A stretch of 64,000 bases of DNA from Ereboglobus sp. PH5-10. GTDB lineage: Bacteria; Verrucomicrobiota; Verrucomicrobiia; Opitutales; Opitutaceae. Below the pieces are notes generated by a model that saw only the letters and a program-made list of their open reading frames with translations, did not search any database and was not told where the DNA came from. The position numbers and the translations under genes are program-made. The stretch lies in contig NZ_JAQFIP010000003.1 of assembly GCF_029504735.1 (NCBI RefSeq), positions 186,001-250,000 of the forward strand, in the 5' to 3' direction. Positions 41,334-53,245 of the stretch are shown in pieces (position 1 is the stretch's first letter; every line of letters starts with the position of its first letter).

Positions 41334-42041
41334 TCAATTCCGCCTGGCGGAGACGAGCCAGAGGAGGTTTATCAACGAGCTGAGGAAAGCCGCGACATAG
41401 GTGAGCGCGGCGGCGTTGAGGGTTTCACTCACGCCTTTTTTTTCCTCGGGCGCGATGATGCCGAGCCCCGCGAGCTCGGCCTTGGCGCGGCGGCTGGCGT
41501 CGAACTCAACGGGAAGCGTGACAAGGTGAAAAAGCGTCAGCACGGCGTAGCAAACAATGCCGATGTCCAGCATGATGCCGCCAAAGCCGCGAAAGAAAAA
41601 CGCGCCGACAATCACAAAGGGCAAAATGCGCGATGTGATTTGCGTGATGGGCACGAGCGCCATGCGTGTCTGGAGCATCGAATAACCGACCTTGTGCTGG
41701 ATGGCGTGGCCCGCCTCGTGCGCCGCGACTCCGAGCGCGGCGAGGCTGGTGCCCTGGTAGTTTTCCGTCGAGAGAACGAGGCGTTTGTGCGTCGGGTCGT
41801 AATGATCGGTGAGGTGCCCGGGCGTCTGGACGATTTCAACGTCGCGGATGCCGGCGCGCGCCATCACCGCCTCGGCAGCCTCGCGCCCCGTGATGCGTCC
41901 GCGCGATGGGATGCGGACGTTTTTGCCATAGGCGCTCGACACACGATACTGCGCATAACCCGCGAAAATGATCGAGAATAGCAGCAGCCCCAGGACAATC
42001 GGCGGCGAAAGAAATGCGAAGGCAAAGAGTTGTGTGGTCAT
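41334..42041 (-). CDS. YugP-type integral-membrane zinc metallopeptidase
   Basis: A 235-residue protein with an N-terminal transmembrane helix, the zinc motif HEAGH (108-112) in GVAAHEAGHAIQH, and at least two more hydrophobic segments (ILPFVIVGAFFF; IGIVCYAVLTLFHLVTLPVEFDAS). This matches the YugP/neutral zinc metallopeptidase family. The third metal ligand is probably the Glu of PVEFDASRRA. Substrate is unknown. It lies upstream of smc on the same strand with a 108 bp gap. Confidence 0.87.
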   Translation of the reverse strand: MTTQLFAFAFLSPPIVLGLLLFSIIFAGYAQYRVSSAYGKNVRIPSRGRITGREAAEAVMARAGIRDVEIVQTPGHLTDHYDPTHKRLVLSTENYQGTSLAALGVAAHEAGHAIQHKVGYSMLQTRMALVPITQITSRILPFVIVGAFFFRGFGGIMLDIGIVCYAVLTLFHLVTLPVEFDASRRAKAELAGLGIIAPEEKKGVSETLNAAALTYVAAFLSSLINLLWLVSARRN

Positions 42042-43855
<1,814 letters not shown>

Positions 43856-43891
43856 CAACACAGGCACAGAAATGTCCTAGCCATAACCATG

Positions 43892-43925
43892 AAGCCCCGG
43901 CGCCAAAAATGCCGGGGCTTTTTGG
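43892..43925 (+). terminator. Intrinsic terminator after gdhA
   Basis: Stem aagccccggc / gccggggctt with a 9-nt loop, followed by T residues, 37 bp after the gdhA stop. Confidence 0.88.
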
Positions 43926-44058
43926 CGGGCGAACCGGCCAGTCTTACGCTCCCCGAAAGACTTTCGGACACGCGTGCGACTTTTGATTGGACACGCCTCG
44001 ACCGCCTGCTTCCTAATGGGCAGACTATTTTCCTCAAACTTCCAAAAAAACAAACACC

Positions 44059-45156
44059 ATGAGCCTCAAAATCAAATCAGCCAAGGAATGCGCCTTCGAC
44101 CAAATCTCGCTCGGCGAGATCATGCTCCGCCTCGATCCCGGCGAGGGCCGCATCCGCACCACGCGCTCCTTCAAAGTCTGGGAGGGCGGCGGCGAATACA
44201 ACACCTCGCGCGGCTTGCGCAAATGCTTCGGCCTGCGCACCGCAGTCGCCACCGCGTTCGTTGACAACGAGGTCGGCCACCTGCTCGAGGACTTCGTCAT
44301 GCAGGGCGGCGTTTGCACCGACTTCATCAAGTGGAGCGAGGACGACGGCATCGGCCGCACCGTTCGCAACGGCCTCAATTTCACCGAGCGCGGCTTCGGC
44401 ATTCGCGGCGCCGTCGGCGTTCCCGACCGCGGCAACACCGCCGCCTCCAAGCTCAAGCCGGGCGACTTCGACTGGGACCACATTTTCGGCAAGCTCGGCG
44501 TGCGCTGGTTCCACACCGGCGGCATTTTCGCGGCGCTCTCCGAATCCACCGCCGCGCTCACGATCGAGGCCGTGAAGGCCGCCGCCAAACACGGCACCAT
44601 CGTTTCCTACGACCTCAACTACCGCCCCTCGCTCTGGAAGACCATCGGCGGCCTCAAGAAGGCGCAGGAGGTCAACCGCGAGATCGCCAAATACATCGAC
44701 GTGATGATCGGCAACGAGGAGGATTTCACCGCCTCGCTCGGCTTCGAGGTCAAGGGCGTTGACCACAACATCAGCAAGATCGAAGTCGACGCGTTCAAGG
44801 CGATGATCGAAACCGCCGTGAAGGAATTCCCGAACTTCAAGGCCGCCGGCACCACGCTCCGCGTCGTGAAGACCGCCACCGTCAACGACTGGAGCGCGAT
44901 CTGCTGGCACGACGGCAAGTTCTACGAAAGCCGCAAATACAACGACCTTGAAATCCTCGACCGCGTCGGCGGCGGCGACGGTTTTGCGAGCGGCCTCTCG
45001 TTCGGGTTCCTCGAGCACAACGACCCGCAAAAGGCGGTCGAATACGGCGCGGCCCACGGCGCGCTCGCCTCGACCACGCCCGGCGACACCTCGATGGCCA
45101 CACGCAAGGAAGTCGAAAAGCAAATCGCCGGCGGCGGCGCGCGCGTCGTCCGCTGA
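44059..45156 (+). CDS. PfkB-family sugar kinase, 2-keto-3-deoxygluconate kinase-like
   Basis: A 365-residue kinase of the ribokinase/PfkB superfamily. It opens with ISLGEIMLRLDPGEGRI, as in KdgK proteins, and carries VWEGGGEYNTSRGL. The ATP/catalytic motif DRVGGGDGFASGLSFG has the catalytic Asp near residue 307. The family phosphorylates 2-keto-3-deoxygluconate in uronate/pectin catabolism. The assignment of substrate rests on the N-terminal pattern and is moderately sure. No aldolase gene is adjacent. A terminator follows. Confidence 0.82.
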   Translation: MSLKIKSAKECAFDQISLGEIMLRLDPGEGRIRTTRSFKVWEGGGEYNTSRGLRKCFGLRTAVATAFVDNEVGHLLEDFVMQGGVCTDFIKWSEDDGIGRTVRNGLNFTERGFGIRGAVGVPDRGNTAASKLKPGDFDWDHIFGKLGVRWFHTGGIFAALSESTAALTIEAVKAAAKHGTIVSYDLNYRPSLWKTIGGLKKAQEVNREIAKYIDVMIGNEEDFTASLGFEVKGVDHNISKIEVDAFKAMIETAVKEFPNFKAAGTTLRVVKTATVNDWSAICWHDGKFYESRKYNDLEILDRVGGGDGFASGLSFGFLEHNDPQKAVEYGAAHGALASTTPGDTSMATRKEVEKQIAGGGARVVR

Positions 45157-45185
45157 GAACCGGCAAGGACAAACATTTGATTAAC

Positions 45186-45214
45186 GAAGCCCGGATTCAC
45201 TCCGGGCTTTTTTG
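45186..45214 (+). terminator. Intrinsic terminator after the sugar kinase gene
   Basis: Stem gaagcccgga / tccgggcttt with a 5-nt loop and a T-run, 30 bp after the stop. Confidence 0.87.
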
Positions 45215-45307
45215 GATTTGCGATTTATACAGTCCGGACGGGGCGTCGTTATTCCAGAATCACGCTTGCGCCTTTTGCGCCTGTTTGCGGCAATTCAAGT
45301 GAATCTC

Positions 45308-46165
45308 ATGCGTTTTCTTCCGCTCATCGTTTTGTCGTGCTGCCTTTTGTCGATTGGCATCGCCGCGCCCGAAAAATTTGTCCCGACGAAACACGATTCC
45401 TTTGTCGGCGACTGGCTGCCGAAGAATCCGGGGGATTATGTCGCCCAAGTCTTCGCAACGGGCGACAACGCATATCAGGCAAACATCCTTCTCGCGTTTG
45501 ACGACGAAAGCAGCGCGGAACCGGTCGCTGTTTTGCACGGCACGCGCCCCGACGAAAAGTCGCCGGTTTCCCTAAATGGTGGAGATTGGACGGGCGCGCT
45601 TCGCCCCGATTGCTGCGGCAGTCCGCAAATGGAAATCGTCAATTCCAAGACGGGGCAAAAAACACGCCTCGCCCAATACATGCGCCCGAATCCGCGGTTG
45701 CAAGTGAAGCCGCCGAAAGGCGCAAACGCGCGCATGGTGTTCACCAATCGCATGCGCGACGGCGTGAGGACACTTGATTCCGCAATCCTCGCAAGCGAAA
45801 CAATCGACGGGAAAAACGTCCGCGCGCACATTGAGTTCCGTCTGCTCAGCGCCCAAAGCGCGGCCGCCGTCACGCTTTGGAAGGACAGGTGGATTGCGCT
45901 TTCGGCCAGCTACGGGCGCGCTGGCGCGGCGCCGACATGCGGAGCGCTCGGCGACACGCCGCCAACAATACGCGCCGAGCGCGCCATTCTCGAATGGCAG
46001 GCGCTCGACATCGAAAGGCGCGACGGCCGCGCGACCATTTTTTTAAACGGCGTGAAAATCCACGACAACGTGAAGGTCGCGGACGTCGCAAGCCCCGCGC
46101 CGCTGAAAATCGAAACCCGCGGCGCGCCAATCGAACTGCGCAATGCCTGGATCGCAACCGAGTGA
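45308..46165 (+). CDS. Secreted DUF1080-like (3-keto-disaccharide hydrolase fold) protein
   Basis: A 285-residue protein from the ATG at 45308. A signal peptide (LPLIVLSCCLLSIGIA) precedes ~260 residues of beta-rich sequence. The C-terminal part, GRATIFLNGVKIHDNVKV then PLKIETRGAPIELRNAWIA, resembles the DUF1080/3-keto-disaccharide hydrolase concanavalin-like fold, common in this phylum. The active-site pattern of characterised hydrolases is not evident, so function is uncertain. Confidence 0.6.
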   Translation: MRFLPLIVLSCCLLSIGIAAPEKFVPTKHDSFVGDWLPKNPGDYVAQVFATGDNAYQANILLAFDDESSAEPVAVLHGTRPDEKSPVSLNGGDWTGALRPDCCGSPQMEIVNSKTGQKTRLAQYMRPNPRLQVKPPKGANARMVFTNRMRDGVRTLDSAILASETIDGKNVRAHIEFRLLSAQSAAAVTLWKDRWIALSASYGRAGAAPTCGALGDTPPTIRAERAILEWQALDIERRDGRATIFLNGVKIHDNVKVADVASPAPLKIETRGAPIELRNAWIATE

Positions 46166-46257
46166 GGCGTCTCCGTTGCACGATTCGGAGCGATTTACTT
46201 TTCCGAACCCGCGGCACGGTTTAAGCAAAACTAGGCGACATCCCCAAACCCGGCTGT

Positions 46258-49200
46258 TCAAAACCGCACCCTCACACCGGTTTGGATGCGCCAGCGGCTG
46301 TTGCTCCCCTGAAGAGGTTGCGCGCGGGGATGGACCAAGTTGCCGGATGAATCCGTCATGGAATAACGATACACTTCCGCCTCGGGATCGTAGTAGCCGT
46401 AGGCGATGCCGAGATTGTAGGGGGAATTGTATTGGTAAACGCGGCCCCATTTTTCGTTCAGCAGGTTGGCAAGGTTGGTGATGGTGCAATACACCTCCGC
46501 GCGCAAAGTGCGCCAAAAGGGGATTTGTTGCGTAACACTCAGGTTGAGGCGGTGCTGGAATTTGCTGCGCTCGCTGTTGCGGGAAACAATTTTCCCGGCG
46601 TAGCGGCGGAGGGCGTCATTGGTGGCGAGATAGGCGAAAAATGCGTCCTCGTCGGGTTTGCTCGCCCAGTAGAGTTTCGGATCATTGCGCCCGGCGGGAA
46701 CGTAGAAAAGATCGTTTCCGGACTGTCCGTCGCCGTTGGCGTCGTTGCGAAAGGTGAAGCTGTAGGGGCGGCCGCTGTGGCCGTCGTAAGTGAGTGTCAT
46801 GACGGTATCGAAGCCGCGAACAAGGGCGAACTTGGTCGTCACGCTTGCGATGACGCGGTCCCGTATTTCCGTGGCCGACGCGCCCGATTCATCGCTGTTG
46901 GGGTTGATGCCGATGCGGCGGGTAAAGTTGGCCGAGGCGCTGCTGTTTGTGAAGGGACTGACCTCGGTTGCGTGCCCGCGTGTGTAGGCGAGCCTCGCGC
47001 TCCAATGGTTGCGCATCGGGCGGCTGAGGCTGAATGTGAGATGCGAGCTGCGGGAGGAATCCTTGTCTTTGTCGGCATTGGTGAGCCAATACACATCATC
47101 AAACGCCCCGTGGTTGAGCTGGCTGTCGGTGATGTGCGGAATGCCGGTGACGTTTCCATCCTTGTCGGTCTTGATTTCCCATTCGCCGTAGAGCGGGCGC
47201 CCGTCGGGGCCGGCAACGGGTTCCTTCAAATTGAGATTGCGATAGACGAGGCTTTTTTCCGCGCGCGAAAAGAGCCATTCGATCGAGGCGCTCATGCGCT
47301 GCCAGGGCAGTTGAAAATCCACGGCGATGTTTCCGCGCAGCAGGCTGGGCATTCGCAGGTCCTTGTCCATCATATCCACGCGCATGCGTTTCGAGCCCGG
47401 CTCGCCTTCGGGCTGGGCATCGACATCAACAATCACGCTGCCGGGTTTTTGCGTGGTGCGAAACGCCGTCATGCCATCGTTGATGTAGGAGTTGCCCATC
47501 CAGACGCCGGGTATCTGCCCTTGAAAAATGCCGACGCCGCCGCGCACTTGCGCCTTGCGCAGTTTGCGCGGCGACCATGTGAAACTGACGCGCGGGCTAA
47601 AGGTGTAAACGCCGTCAATCGTCGAGTTATTGCGCACGCCAAAGGTCTGCTCGACCTGTTTGTTTTCACGCGGGGCTTCGTTCATCTCGGGATAATCGAA
47701 ACGCAGTCCGGTGGTGATGGTGAGCGAGCGGAAGAAGCGCCAGTTGACCTGCAAAAACGCGGTGTTGATCGCGTAGCCCCAGGCAAAACCCGGCGCGCCG
47801 CCATCGGCTGTGTATTGGTAAATGTAGGAGCTGATCTTTCCGCTTTCAAAATCGTTGATGGACGCAAAGGCGTAGTGCCCCCAGGCGTAATCGAGGTATT
47901 TGTTGTCGAAATCATTGCGGACGCGCTCGGCTCCAAACTGAAGCGTGTGCCTTCCAAGCAGCCACGTTGCCGAGATTTTGGCCTGCTGCTTTTTTGTCGT
48001 CAGAAAGTTCAAGTGGCTCGTGCTGTATGCGCCCAACCACAGCGTCTCGGCGCCGCTGCCGTCGGCGGCGTCAACACTGTTCACCCTGATTTGCGGCAGG
48101 CGGGAGTTTGGCTGACGGTCCGAGGAGTATCGCTGGTTCGCAAAACTGATCTCGGTCTGAAAATTCGGATGCCATTGCGAGGTCATTTGCGCGCTCCACG
48201 CTTTCAAGTCGCGCGAGTTGACATACCAATGGCTGCTCAGGGACGTGGACGCCGTGCTGGCATAATTCTGATAAACGGGATTGTCGCCATACGACGATGA
48301 GTAACGCGCGGACAAGCGATGCCTCGCGTTGATGCGCCAGTCGAGCTTTGCCATGTGGGAATCGCTTTTCTGACTTCGCTCGCCCGGGTCAAAAAGCACG
48401 CCGGGCTCGATGCCGTATTTCTCCCTCGCGATGTTGACAATCCTCTCAAGCGCCCCGGGAGCGGGGATGAAACTGGCCTCGCGCGACGGATCAGTGCGTT
48501 CCTTGCGCTGCCAGTTCACGAAAAAAAACAGCCGGTTTCTTATAATCGGGCCGGCAAGTGTGAAACCATACGTCTCGTCCGTAAAACGCGTGCGCTGGCC
48601 GGTGGCGGGATCCTTTGCTCGAAATTTTTCGTTGGCGTATTTGTAGTAAGCGGAACCGGAAAAGGCGTTCTCACCACTCCTCGTCACGGCGTTTATCGAC
48701 GCGCCGGTAAATCCGCTGCGCCGCACGTCATACGGCGCAAGATCGACCGAAACGGCCTGGATGGTTTCCATCGAAAACGGATTCCCGAGCGCGGGCAGGC
48801 CGTTGTCGCTCAGACCGAAACCGTCGTCGAGACGAATGCCGTCGATTTGAAGCGAGTTAAAAAGATGATGCTGCCCCGCCGCCGCGATGACACTGTTCTC
48901 CTCGTCAAGCATCGTGACGCGCGGATCAGCGGTCGCGTAGTCGTTGACGGTTTGGTCGATCGACGGGCGCTCCTCGATATCGCGTTGCGTAAGCGCGGTC
49001 GATGTGCCGGGTTGCGGATGCTCGCGGCGCGCCTCGACGACAAACTTTTCAAGGTGCACAATCTCATCCGCCGAAGCGGAAAGCGCCACGTCAAGCTGAC
49101 GGTCCTCCCCCAGCGAAAGCACGATCTCCGGGATATCCGCGACCTCATGTCCAGACGCGCCCACCCGCAGCGAAAGGCGTTCGCCCGGGCGCAATCCGGT

Positions 49201-49440
49201 GAACAAATACCGGCCGGCGTGATTGGTGCGCGTCTCAAAAACATCCCCCGTCGCCCCATGGCGCAACACCACGCGCGCGCCGCCAACCGGCGTTTTCAAA
49301 ACACCGCCAAAAACCGTGCCGCCGAGCGCCGCCGTCGTCTCCATTTGCGCACGAAGCCCGTCCGGACAACACCACGCGATGACGCAGGCACACACAATTT
49401 GTCTTAACTTTCGTGGGGAGCAGGGCGAACGCAAACACAT
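46258..49440 (-). CDS. TonB-dependent receptor with N-terminal CarboxypepD_reg-like domain
   Basis: A 1060-residue outer-membrane protein from the ATG at 49440. A signal peptide ends near DGLRAQ. A carboxypeptidase-regulatory-like Ig domain (GTVFGGVLKTPVGGARVVLR to GRYLFTGLRPGE) is followed by a plug domain (SIDQTVNDYATADPRVT; IQIDGIRLDDGFG-type region) and a large beta-barrel. The C-terminus ends WRIQTGVRVRF, with the terminal Phe needed for barrel assembly. It resembles Oar/SusC-type receptors. Ligand unknown; no SusD partner is adjacent. It is convergent with the DUF1080-like gene. Confidence 0.88.
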   Translation of the reverse strand: MCLRSPCSPRKLRQIVCACVIAWCCPDGLRAQMETTAALGGTVFGGVLKTPVGGARVVLRHGATGDVFETRTNHAGRYLFTGLRPGERLSLRVGASGHEVADIPEIVLSLGEDRQLDVALSASADEIVHLEKFVVEARREHPQPGTSTALTQRDIEERPSIDQTVNDYATADPRVTMLDEENSVIAAAGQHHLFNSLQIDGIRLDDGFGLSDNGLPALGNPFSMETIQAVSVDLAPYDVRRSGFTGASINAVTRSGENAFSGSAYYKYANEKFRAKDPATGQRTRFTDETYGFTLAGPIIRNRLFFFVNWQRKERTDPSREASFIPAPGALERIVNIAREKYGIEPGVLFDPGERSQKSDSHMAKLDWRINARHRLSARYSSSYGDNPVYQNYASTASTSLSSHWYVNSRDLKAWSAQMTSQWHPNFQTEISFANQRYSSDRQPNSRLPQIRVNSVDAADGSGAETLWLGAYSTSHLNFLTTKKQQAKISATWLLGRHTLQFGAERVRNDFDNKYLDYAWGHYAFASINDFESGKISSYIYQYTADGGAPGFAWGYAINTAFLQVNWRFFRSLTITTGLRFDYPEMNEAPRENKQVEQTFGVRNNSTIDGVYTFSPRVSFTWSPRKLRKAQVRGGVGIFQGQIPGVWMGNSYINDGMTAFRTTQKPGSVIVDVDAQPEGEPGSKRMRVDMMDKDLRMPSLLRGNIAVDFQLPWQRMSASIEWLFSRAEKSLVYRNLNLKEPVAGPDGRPLYGEWEIKTDKDGNVTGIPHITDSQLNHGAFDDVYWLTNADKDKDSSRSSHLTFSLSRPMRNHWSARLAYTRGHATEVSPFTNSSASANFTRRIGINPNSDESGASATEIRDRVIASVTTKFALVRGFDTVMTLTYDGHSGRPYSFTFRNDANGDGQSGNDLFYVPAGRNDPKLYWASKPDEDAFFAYLATNDALRRYAGKIVSRNSERSKFQHRLNLSVTQQIPFWRTLRAEVYCTITNLANLLNEKWGRVYQYNSPYNLGIAYGYYDPEAEVYRYSMTDSSGNLVHPRAQPLQGSNSRWRIQTGVRVRF

Positions 49441-49563
49441 GGGGACGCGGGGTTGGGGTTGGCGTGGAGTTCGACTCCAGTCAAACCGCGCCCCGTGATT
49501 TTTCAACCTCAAACATCGCGCGAACACCGGCCCCGCGATGGCTCCGTGTTTCGAAAACCCCGC

Positions 49564-49899
49564 CTATGCCTTCTTCACGAAACACGCTTTCAGCGCCATC
49601 GCAACGCCGTCGATGCGGCAATCAATCTCGTGGTCGCCATCAACCAGGCGGATGCCTTTCGCCTTCGCGCCCTGTTTCAAAACTCCCGACGAGCCGCGCA
49701 ATTTCAAATCCTTGATGAGCACAACCGTGTCGCCGTCCGCGAGCACGTTGCCGTTGGCATCCCTCACAACACGCGCGCCACTCTCCTCGGCGGCGGCCTC
49801 CTTGGGCCATTCGTGTCCGCAAGTGGAGCATTCCCAGTGGGCGGGATGCTCGAGAATGTCTTCAAGTGTGCAGGCGGGACAGGCGTCGGGTTTGGTCAT
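49564..49899 (-). CDS. Zinc-ribbon PhnA/YjdM-family protein
   Basis: A 111-residue protein from the ATG at 49899. A CPAC...CSTCGHEW zinc ribbon at the N-terminus precedes the PhnA domain (NVLADGDTVVLIKDLKLRGSSGVLKQGAKAKGIRL, ending CRIDGVAMALKACFVKKA). The family was linked to phosphonate metabolism, but its function is not established. Upstream on the same strand is an L,D-transpeptidase gene. Confidence 0.88.
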   Translation of the reverse strand: MTKPDACPACTLEDILEHPAHWECSTCGHEWPKEAAAEESGARVVRDANGNVLADGDTVVLIKDLKLRGSSGVLKQGAKAKGIRLVDGDHEIDCRIDGVAMALKACFVKKA

Positions 49900-50035
49900 G
49901 ATTAAAAAAAGTGTGCGCGGACGAGATGCCGCACCGCCCCGGGATTGTCCAATCGAAACAATGCCCGTTGGTGGAAAACGCGCCATTTCACACGCATTTG
50001 TTTTCCCCTTCGCGTCACGGAAAACCGTTCTCCCG

Positions 50036-51034
50036 TCATGGCAGCACGATCACCTCGGTGTCGATTTCGACGAGTTCAACGAGTGCGAGCGCATCCCAGT
50101 TTGCGAGGCGAAAACAACCGTGCGATTCCGTGCGCCCCACTTTTTCCGGTTCCGGCGTGCCGTGGATGCCGTAGCCGGATTTGTCGAGGCCGATCCAGAC
50201 GAGGCCTACTGGATTGTTCGGGCCGGGAGGGATGATGAGTTTGCGCCCGAGCTCGCGAGCCTCCTCGGATTCGGTGAAAATCTCGGGATCGAATGTGTAG
50301 TTGGGGTTGGGCGCGATGGTTTTGACACGCAGCGTGCCGACGGGGCGCTTTTCGATTTTGCGCGCGATGCTCACGGGGAAATGCGCAAGGAGCCGCCCGT
50401 CGTCAGCGCGCGCCTGAAGTGTGTGCTCGCCAAGGCTGATAATGATGCGCGCCGCCTTTTCACCGGCGCGAATCGTGGCGGCGCGCGTCTCTGGGCCGGC
50501 GTCGGGAATGGCGATGATCGTGCCGGGCTCGATTTTTTCCCAAATCATGCCGGGATTGAGCTGGCGGAGAAGCGCGGGATGCGCGCGGGATTGCTCGGCC
50601 GCCATTTCGAGCGCGGTGGCGTAGGCGAGCGAGGGCTGTTGCGATTTGCCGAGCCAGGTTGGCGGCACGGGATGGAGCGAGGCGAGGTCGGCGGCGGTGA
50701 CAATGCGAGTGGTGATCGGAGGCGCGGCGAGCGCGAGCGCGGCGCGGGTTTCCCCGTTGAGCCTGCCCGTGGCGTCGAGTGATTGCTCCTCCTGAAACGC
50801 GATCAACGCGGCGCGGGTTTGCGCGCCAAACTTGCCATCGATGGGCCCGCTGGAAATGTTGCGGCGCGCGAGCGCGACTTGCGCCTCAAGGATGTCGGCG
50901 GGCGGGCGGGGAAATTGCCCGGAATCGGCGGCGCTTGAAATTACCAGTCCCGGAAAGACTCCCAATTTCAAAATCCAAACCCCAAGGAAACCGCGCACCG
51001 CGCCGCGCTTTTTAATTTTTGGAAATTTGCTCAT
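50036..51034 (-). CDS. L,D-transpeptidase (YkuD) with peptidoglycan-binding domain
   Basis: A 332-residue protein from the ATG at 51034. An N-terminal hydrophobic segment (GFLGVWILKLGVFPGLVIS) acts as signal or anchor. A PG_binding_1 domain follows (LARRNISSGPIDGKFGAQTRAAL). The C-terminal YkuD catalytic domain has HGTPEPEKVGRTESHGCFRL, with catalytic Cys307. A LysM-like segment near PGTIIAIPD may lie between. It forms 3-3 cross-links or attaches proteins to peptidoglycan in the periplasm. Confidence 0.9.
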   Translation of the reverse strand: MSKFPKIKKRGAVRGFLGVWILKLGVFPGLVISSAADSGQFPRPPADILEAQVALARRNISSGPIDGKFGAQTRAALIAFQEEQSLDATGRLNGETRAALALAAPPITTRIVTAADLASLHPVPPTWLGKSQQPSLAYATALEMAAEQSRAHPALLRQLNPGMIWEKIEPGTIIAIPDAGPETRAATIRAGEKAARIIISLGEHTLQARADDGRLLAHFPVSIARKIEKRPVGTLRVKTIAPNPNYTFDPEIFTESEEARELGRKLIIPPGPNNPVGLVWIGLDKSGYGIHGTPEPEKVGRTESHGCFRLANWDALALVELVEIDTEVIVLP

Positions 51035-51312
51035 TTGAACTCTCAGGACTTGGAATTTACAGAGTCGTTCCACGATGCGCCCGGAGGCTGAAGGATTTTG
51101 ACCGGCCAATTGCCACGCCCAACCCGGCAATGCCTGCTCTTGCTTTGTTCATCCGCGCATAAAAATGCACGCGACCCGCGCCTTCGCGAATAAAAAAACG
51201 CAATGCGCAGAAAATGCGAATGCGCGGCGTGATTTTTGTGATTTGCCGGTGTTATTTTTTAAAAAACTCGTGGACTCGCGCGCCAAATCCCGCAACCTGA
51301 CAGGTTCCAATT

Positions 51313-52293
51313 ATGAAAACACCCATTCGTGTCGCTGTTACCGGCGCTGCCGGACAAATCGGTTATTCGCTCCTCTTCCGCATCGCCTCTGGCGCGATGT
51401 TCGGCCCGGAGCAACCCGTCATCCTCCATCTCATTGAGATCGAGCCCGCGCTTCCCGCGCTCAACGGCGTGGTGATGGAACTGCAAGACTGCGCGTTCCC
51501 TCTCCTCAAGGGCATCGTCGCAACCGCCGACCTCAACGCCGGCTTCAAGGACGTCAACTGGGCGCTGCTCGTCGGCTCCGTTCCCCGCAAGCAAGGCATG
51601 GAGCGCAAGGACCTGCTCAGCATCAACGGCAAGATTTTCACCGGCCAGGGCAAGGCGATCGCCGCCAACGCCGCCAAGGACGTGCGCATCTTCGTCGTCG
51701 GCAACCCCTGCAACACAAACTGCCTCATCGCCATGAACAACGCGAAGTCGATCCCCTCCGACCGCTGGTTCGCGATGACCATGCTCGACCAAAACCGCGC
51801 CGTCACGCAGCTCGCGATGAAGGCCGGCGTCGACACGACCGAGGTCAAGAACCTCGCCATCTGGGGCAACCACAGCTCGACGATGTATCCCGACTACTTT
51901 AACGCCAAGATCGGCGGCAAACCCGCCACCGAGGTCATCAAGCACGAGATTTGGTTCAAGGACACCTTCATCCCGACCGTGCAGCAACGCGGCGCCGCCA
52001 TCATCAAGGCCCGCGGCCTCAGCTCCGCCGCCTCGGCCGCCAACGCGGTCGTGGACACCGTGCGCAACCTCGTCAACCCGACGCCCGCCGGCACCTGCTT
52101 CAGCGTGGGCGTCTGCTCCGACGGCAGCTACGGCATCGAGAAGGGCCTCATCTACTCGTTCCCGATCGTCAGCGACGGCAAGAACTGGAAGATTGTGCAA
52201 GGCGTGGAAATCAACGAGTTCTCGCGCGAGAAAATGACCGCCACCGAGAACGAGCTCAAGGAAGAGAAGGCGATGGTCGCCGAGTTGCTCTAA
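51313..52293 (+). CDS. mdh: Malate dehydrogenase
   Basis: A 326-residue enzyme of the longer MDH type. It carries the NAD-binding motif [12 protein letters not shown] (residues 9-20) and [15 protein letters not shown] (the substrate-binding Arg loop). [14 protein letters not shown] and the catalytic His187 in [12 protein letters not shown] follow. It oxidises malate to oxaloacetate in the TCA cycle. Monocistronic, with a terminator after it. Confidence 0.96.
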   Translation: MKTPIRVAVTGAAGQIGYSLLFRIASGAMFGPEQPVILHLIEIEPALPALNGVVMELQDCAFPLLKGIVATADLNAGFKDVNWALLVGSVPRKQGMERKDLLSINGKIFTGQGKAIAANAAKDVRIFVVGNPCNTNCLIAMNNAKSIPSDRWFAMTMLDQNRAVTQLAMKAGVDTTEVKNLAIWGNHSSTMYPDYFNAKIGGKPATEVIKHEIWFKDTFIPTVQQRGAAIIKARGLSSAASAANAVVDTVRNLVNPTPAGTCFSVGVCSDGSYGIEKGLIYSFPIVSDGKNWKIVQGVEINEFSREKMTATENELKEEKAMVAELL

Positions 52294-52334
52294 GAGGAAC
52301 AACCGCGCAACAAGCAAAACCCTTCCGCACTTTC

Positions 52335-52367
52335 AACGGCGTCCGCAAAAACGGACGCCGTTTTTTT
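52335..52367 (+). terminator. Intrinsic terminator after mdh
   Basis: Stem aacggcgtccg / cggacgccgtt with a short A-rich loop, followed by seven T residues. Confidence 0.88.
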
Positions 52368-52480
52368 GCGCATGGTGGTTTTCAAGCGCAAAACCATGAC
52401 GCATGGAAAATTCGCTGTTTCCCGGAATAACAGAGAACCCCTTCAAAATTCCCACTCTCAGTTTTCATCAGCCGTCGCAA

Positions 52481-53245
52481 TCAGTCCGAGCCCAAACGGG
52501 CATTATACGATTCCATGATTCCACTTTCCCCGGGAAAGCTGATGAACATGGCGCCTGCCAGGGCCTGAGTGACGGCATTCTCATCGGCCTGCATGTTTGC
52601 TGTCGTTGCGGAACCGTTGTATATAATTCCTTCAATCGATTGGGCTGTCGCGGGATTCAAGGAGGTGAGAATCGAAATATCATGGCCGGCCTCAACGAGT
52701 TTTTTGCCGTCACTAATAATCATATAAACATAACGCTCCGGACGCATTTCAAGCCGAGGAACCTCCTCCACATCGTAAGACCTGAAATAACTGTTTGAAC
52801 CAAGATTTGAAAATCCGATGCTGCCCTCCATTTTGAAACGTGCATACACCCATGCATTTTCATAATCCTTATAGAGCACGCGTCTCACACCATGCCTGAG
52901 GATTACATAATAATCGGGGGCCGACGCCCCTGACGCATCATGATACAAAAGCCCAAGCGCATTGAGCTTTTGCGTAATGAGTTTCGCCTGTTTTATGAAT
53001 GAGGTTTGGCCTGCACCCTCCTGATTCTCGACGGACACAATGACGAAAGTTTTTCCCGCAAGATCGCCGGGCATCGAATGAATGCGCCCGACTTTTGTTT
53101 TTATATTATTTGGATCCACGTCCACAGCCTGTTTCCGATCGGCATTCTGCTTTTGTTTGGTTTGGCCGACAGTTCCACAGCCAGCCAAGATCATTGGTAA
53201 CAAAAGAAAGAAAAAACAGATAGGGAGGGGGTTATTCGAACGCAT
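52481..53245 (-). CDS. Lipoprotein of unknown function (DUF4136-like)
   Basis: A 254-residue protein with lipobox LAGC (residues 20-23). A 150-residue segment follows (YYVILRHGVRRVLYKDY; ERYVYMIISDGKKLVEAG). The pattern of a short-lived-looking lipoprotein with a conserved MxxSLNPATAQSIEGI-type end is reminiscent of DUF4136 proteins, but the match is by eye. Base composition is more AT-rich than the neighbours, suggesting recent acquisition. Confidence 0.6.
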   Translation of the reverse strand: MRSNNPLPICFFFLLLPMILAGCGTVGQTKQKQNADRKQAVDVDPNNIKTKVGRIHSMPGDLAGKTFVIVSVENQEGAGQTSFIKQAKLITQKLNALGLLYHDASGASAPDYYVILRHGVRRVLYKDYENAWVYARFKMEGSIGFSNLGSNSYFRSYDVEEVPRLEMRPERYVYMIISDGKKLVEAGHDISILTSLNPATAQSIEGIIYNGSATTANMQADENAVTQALAGAMFISFPGESGIMESYNARLGSD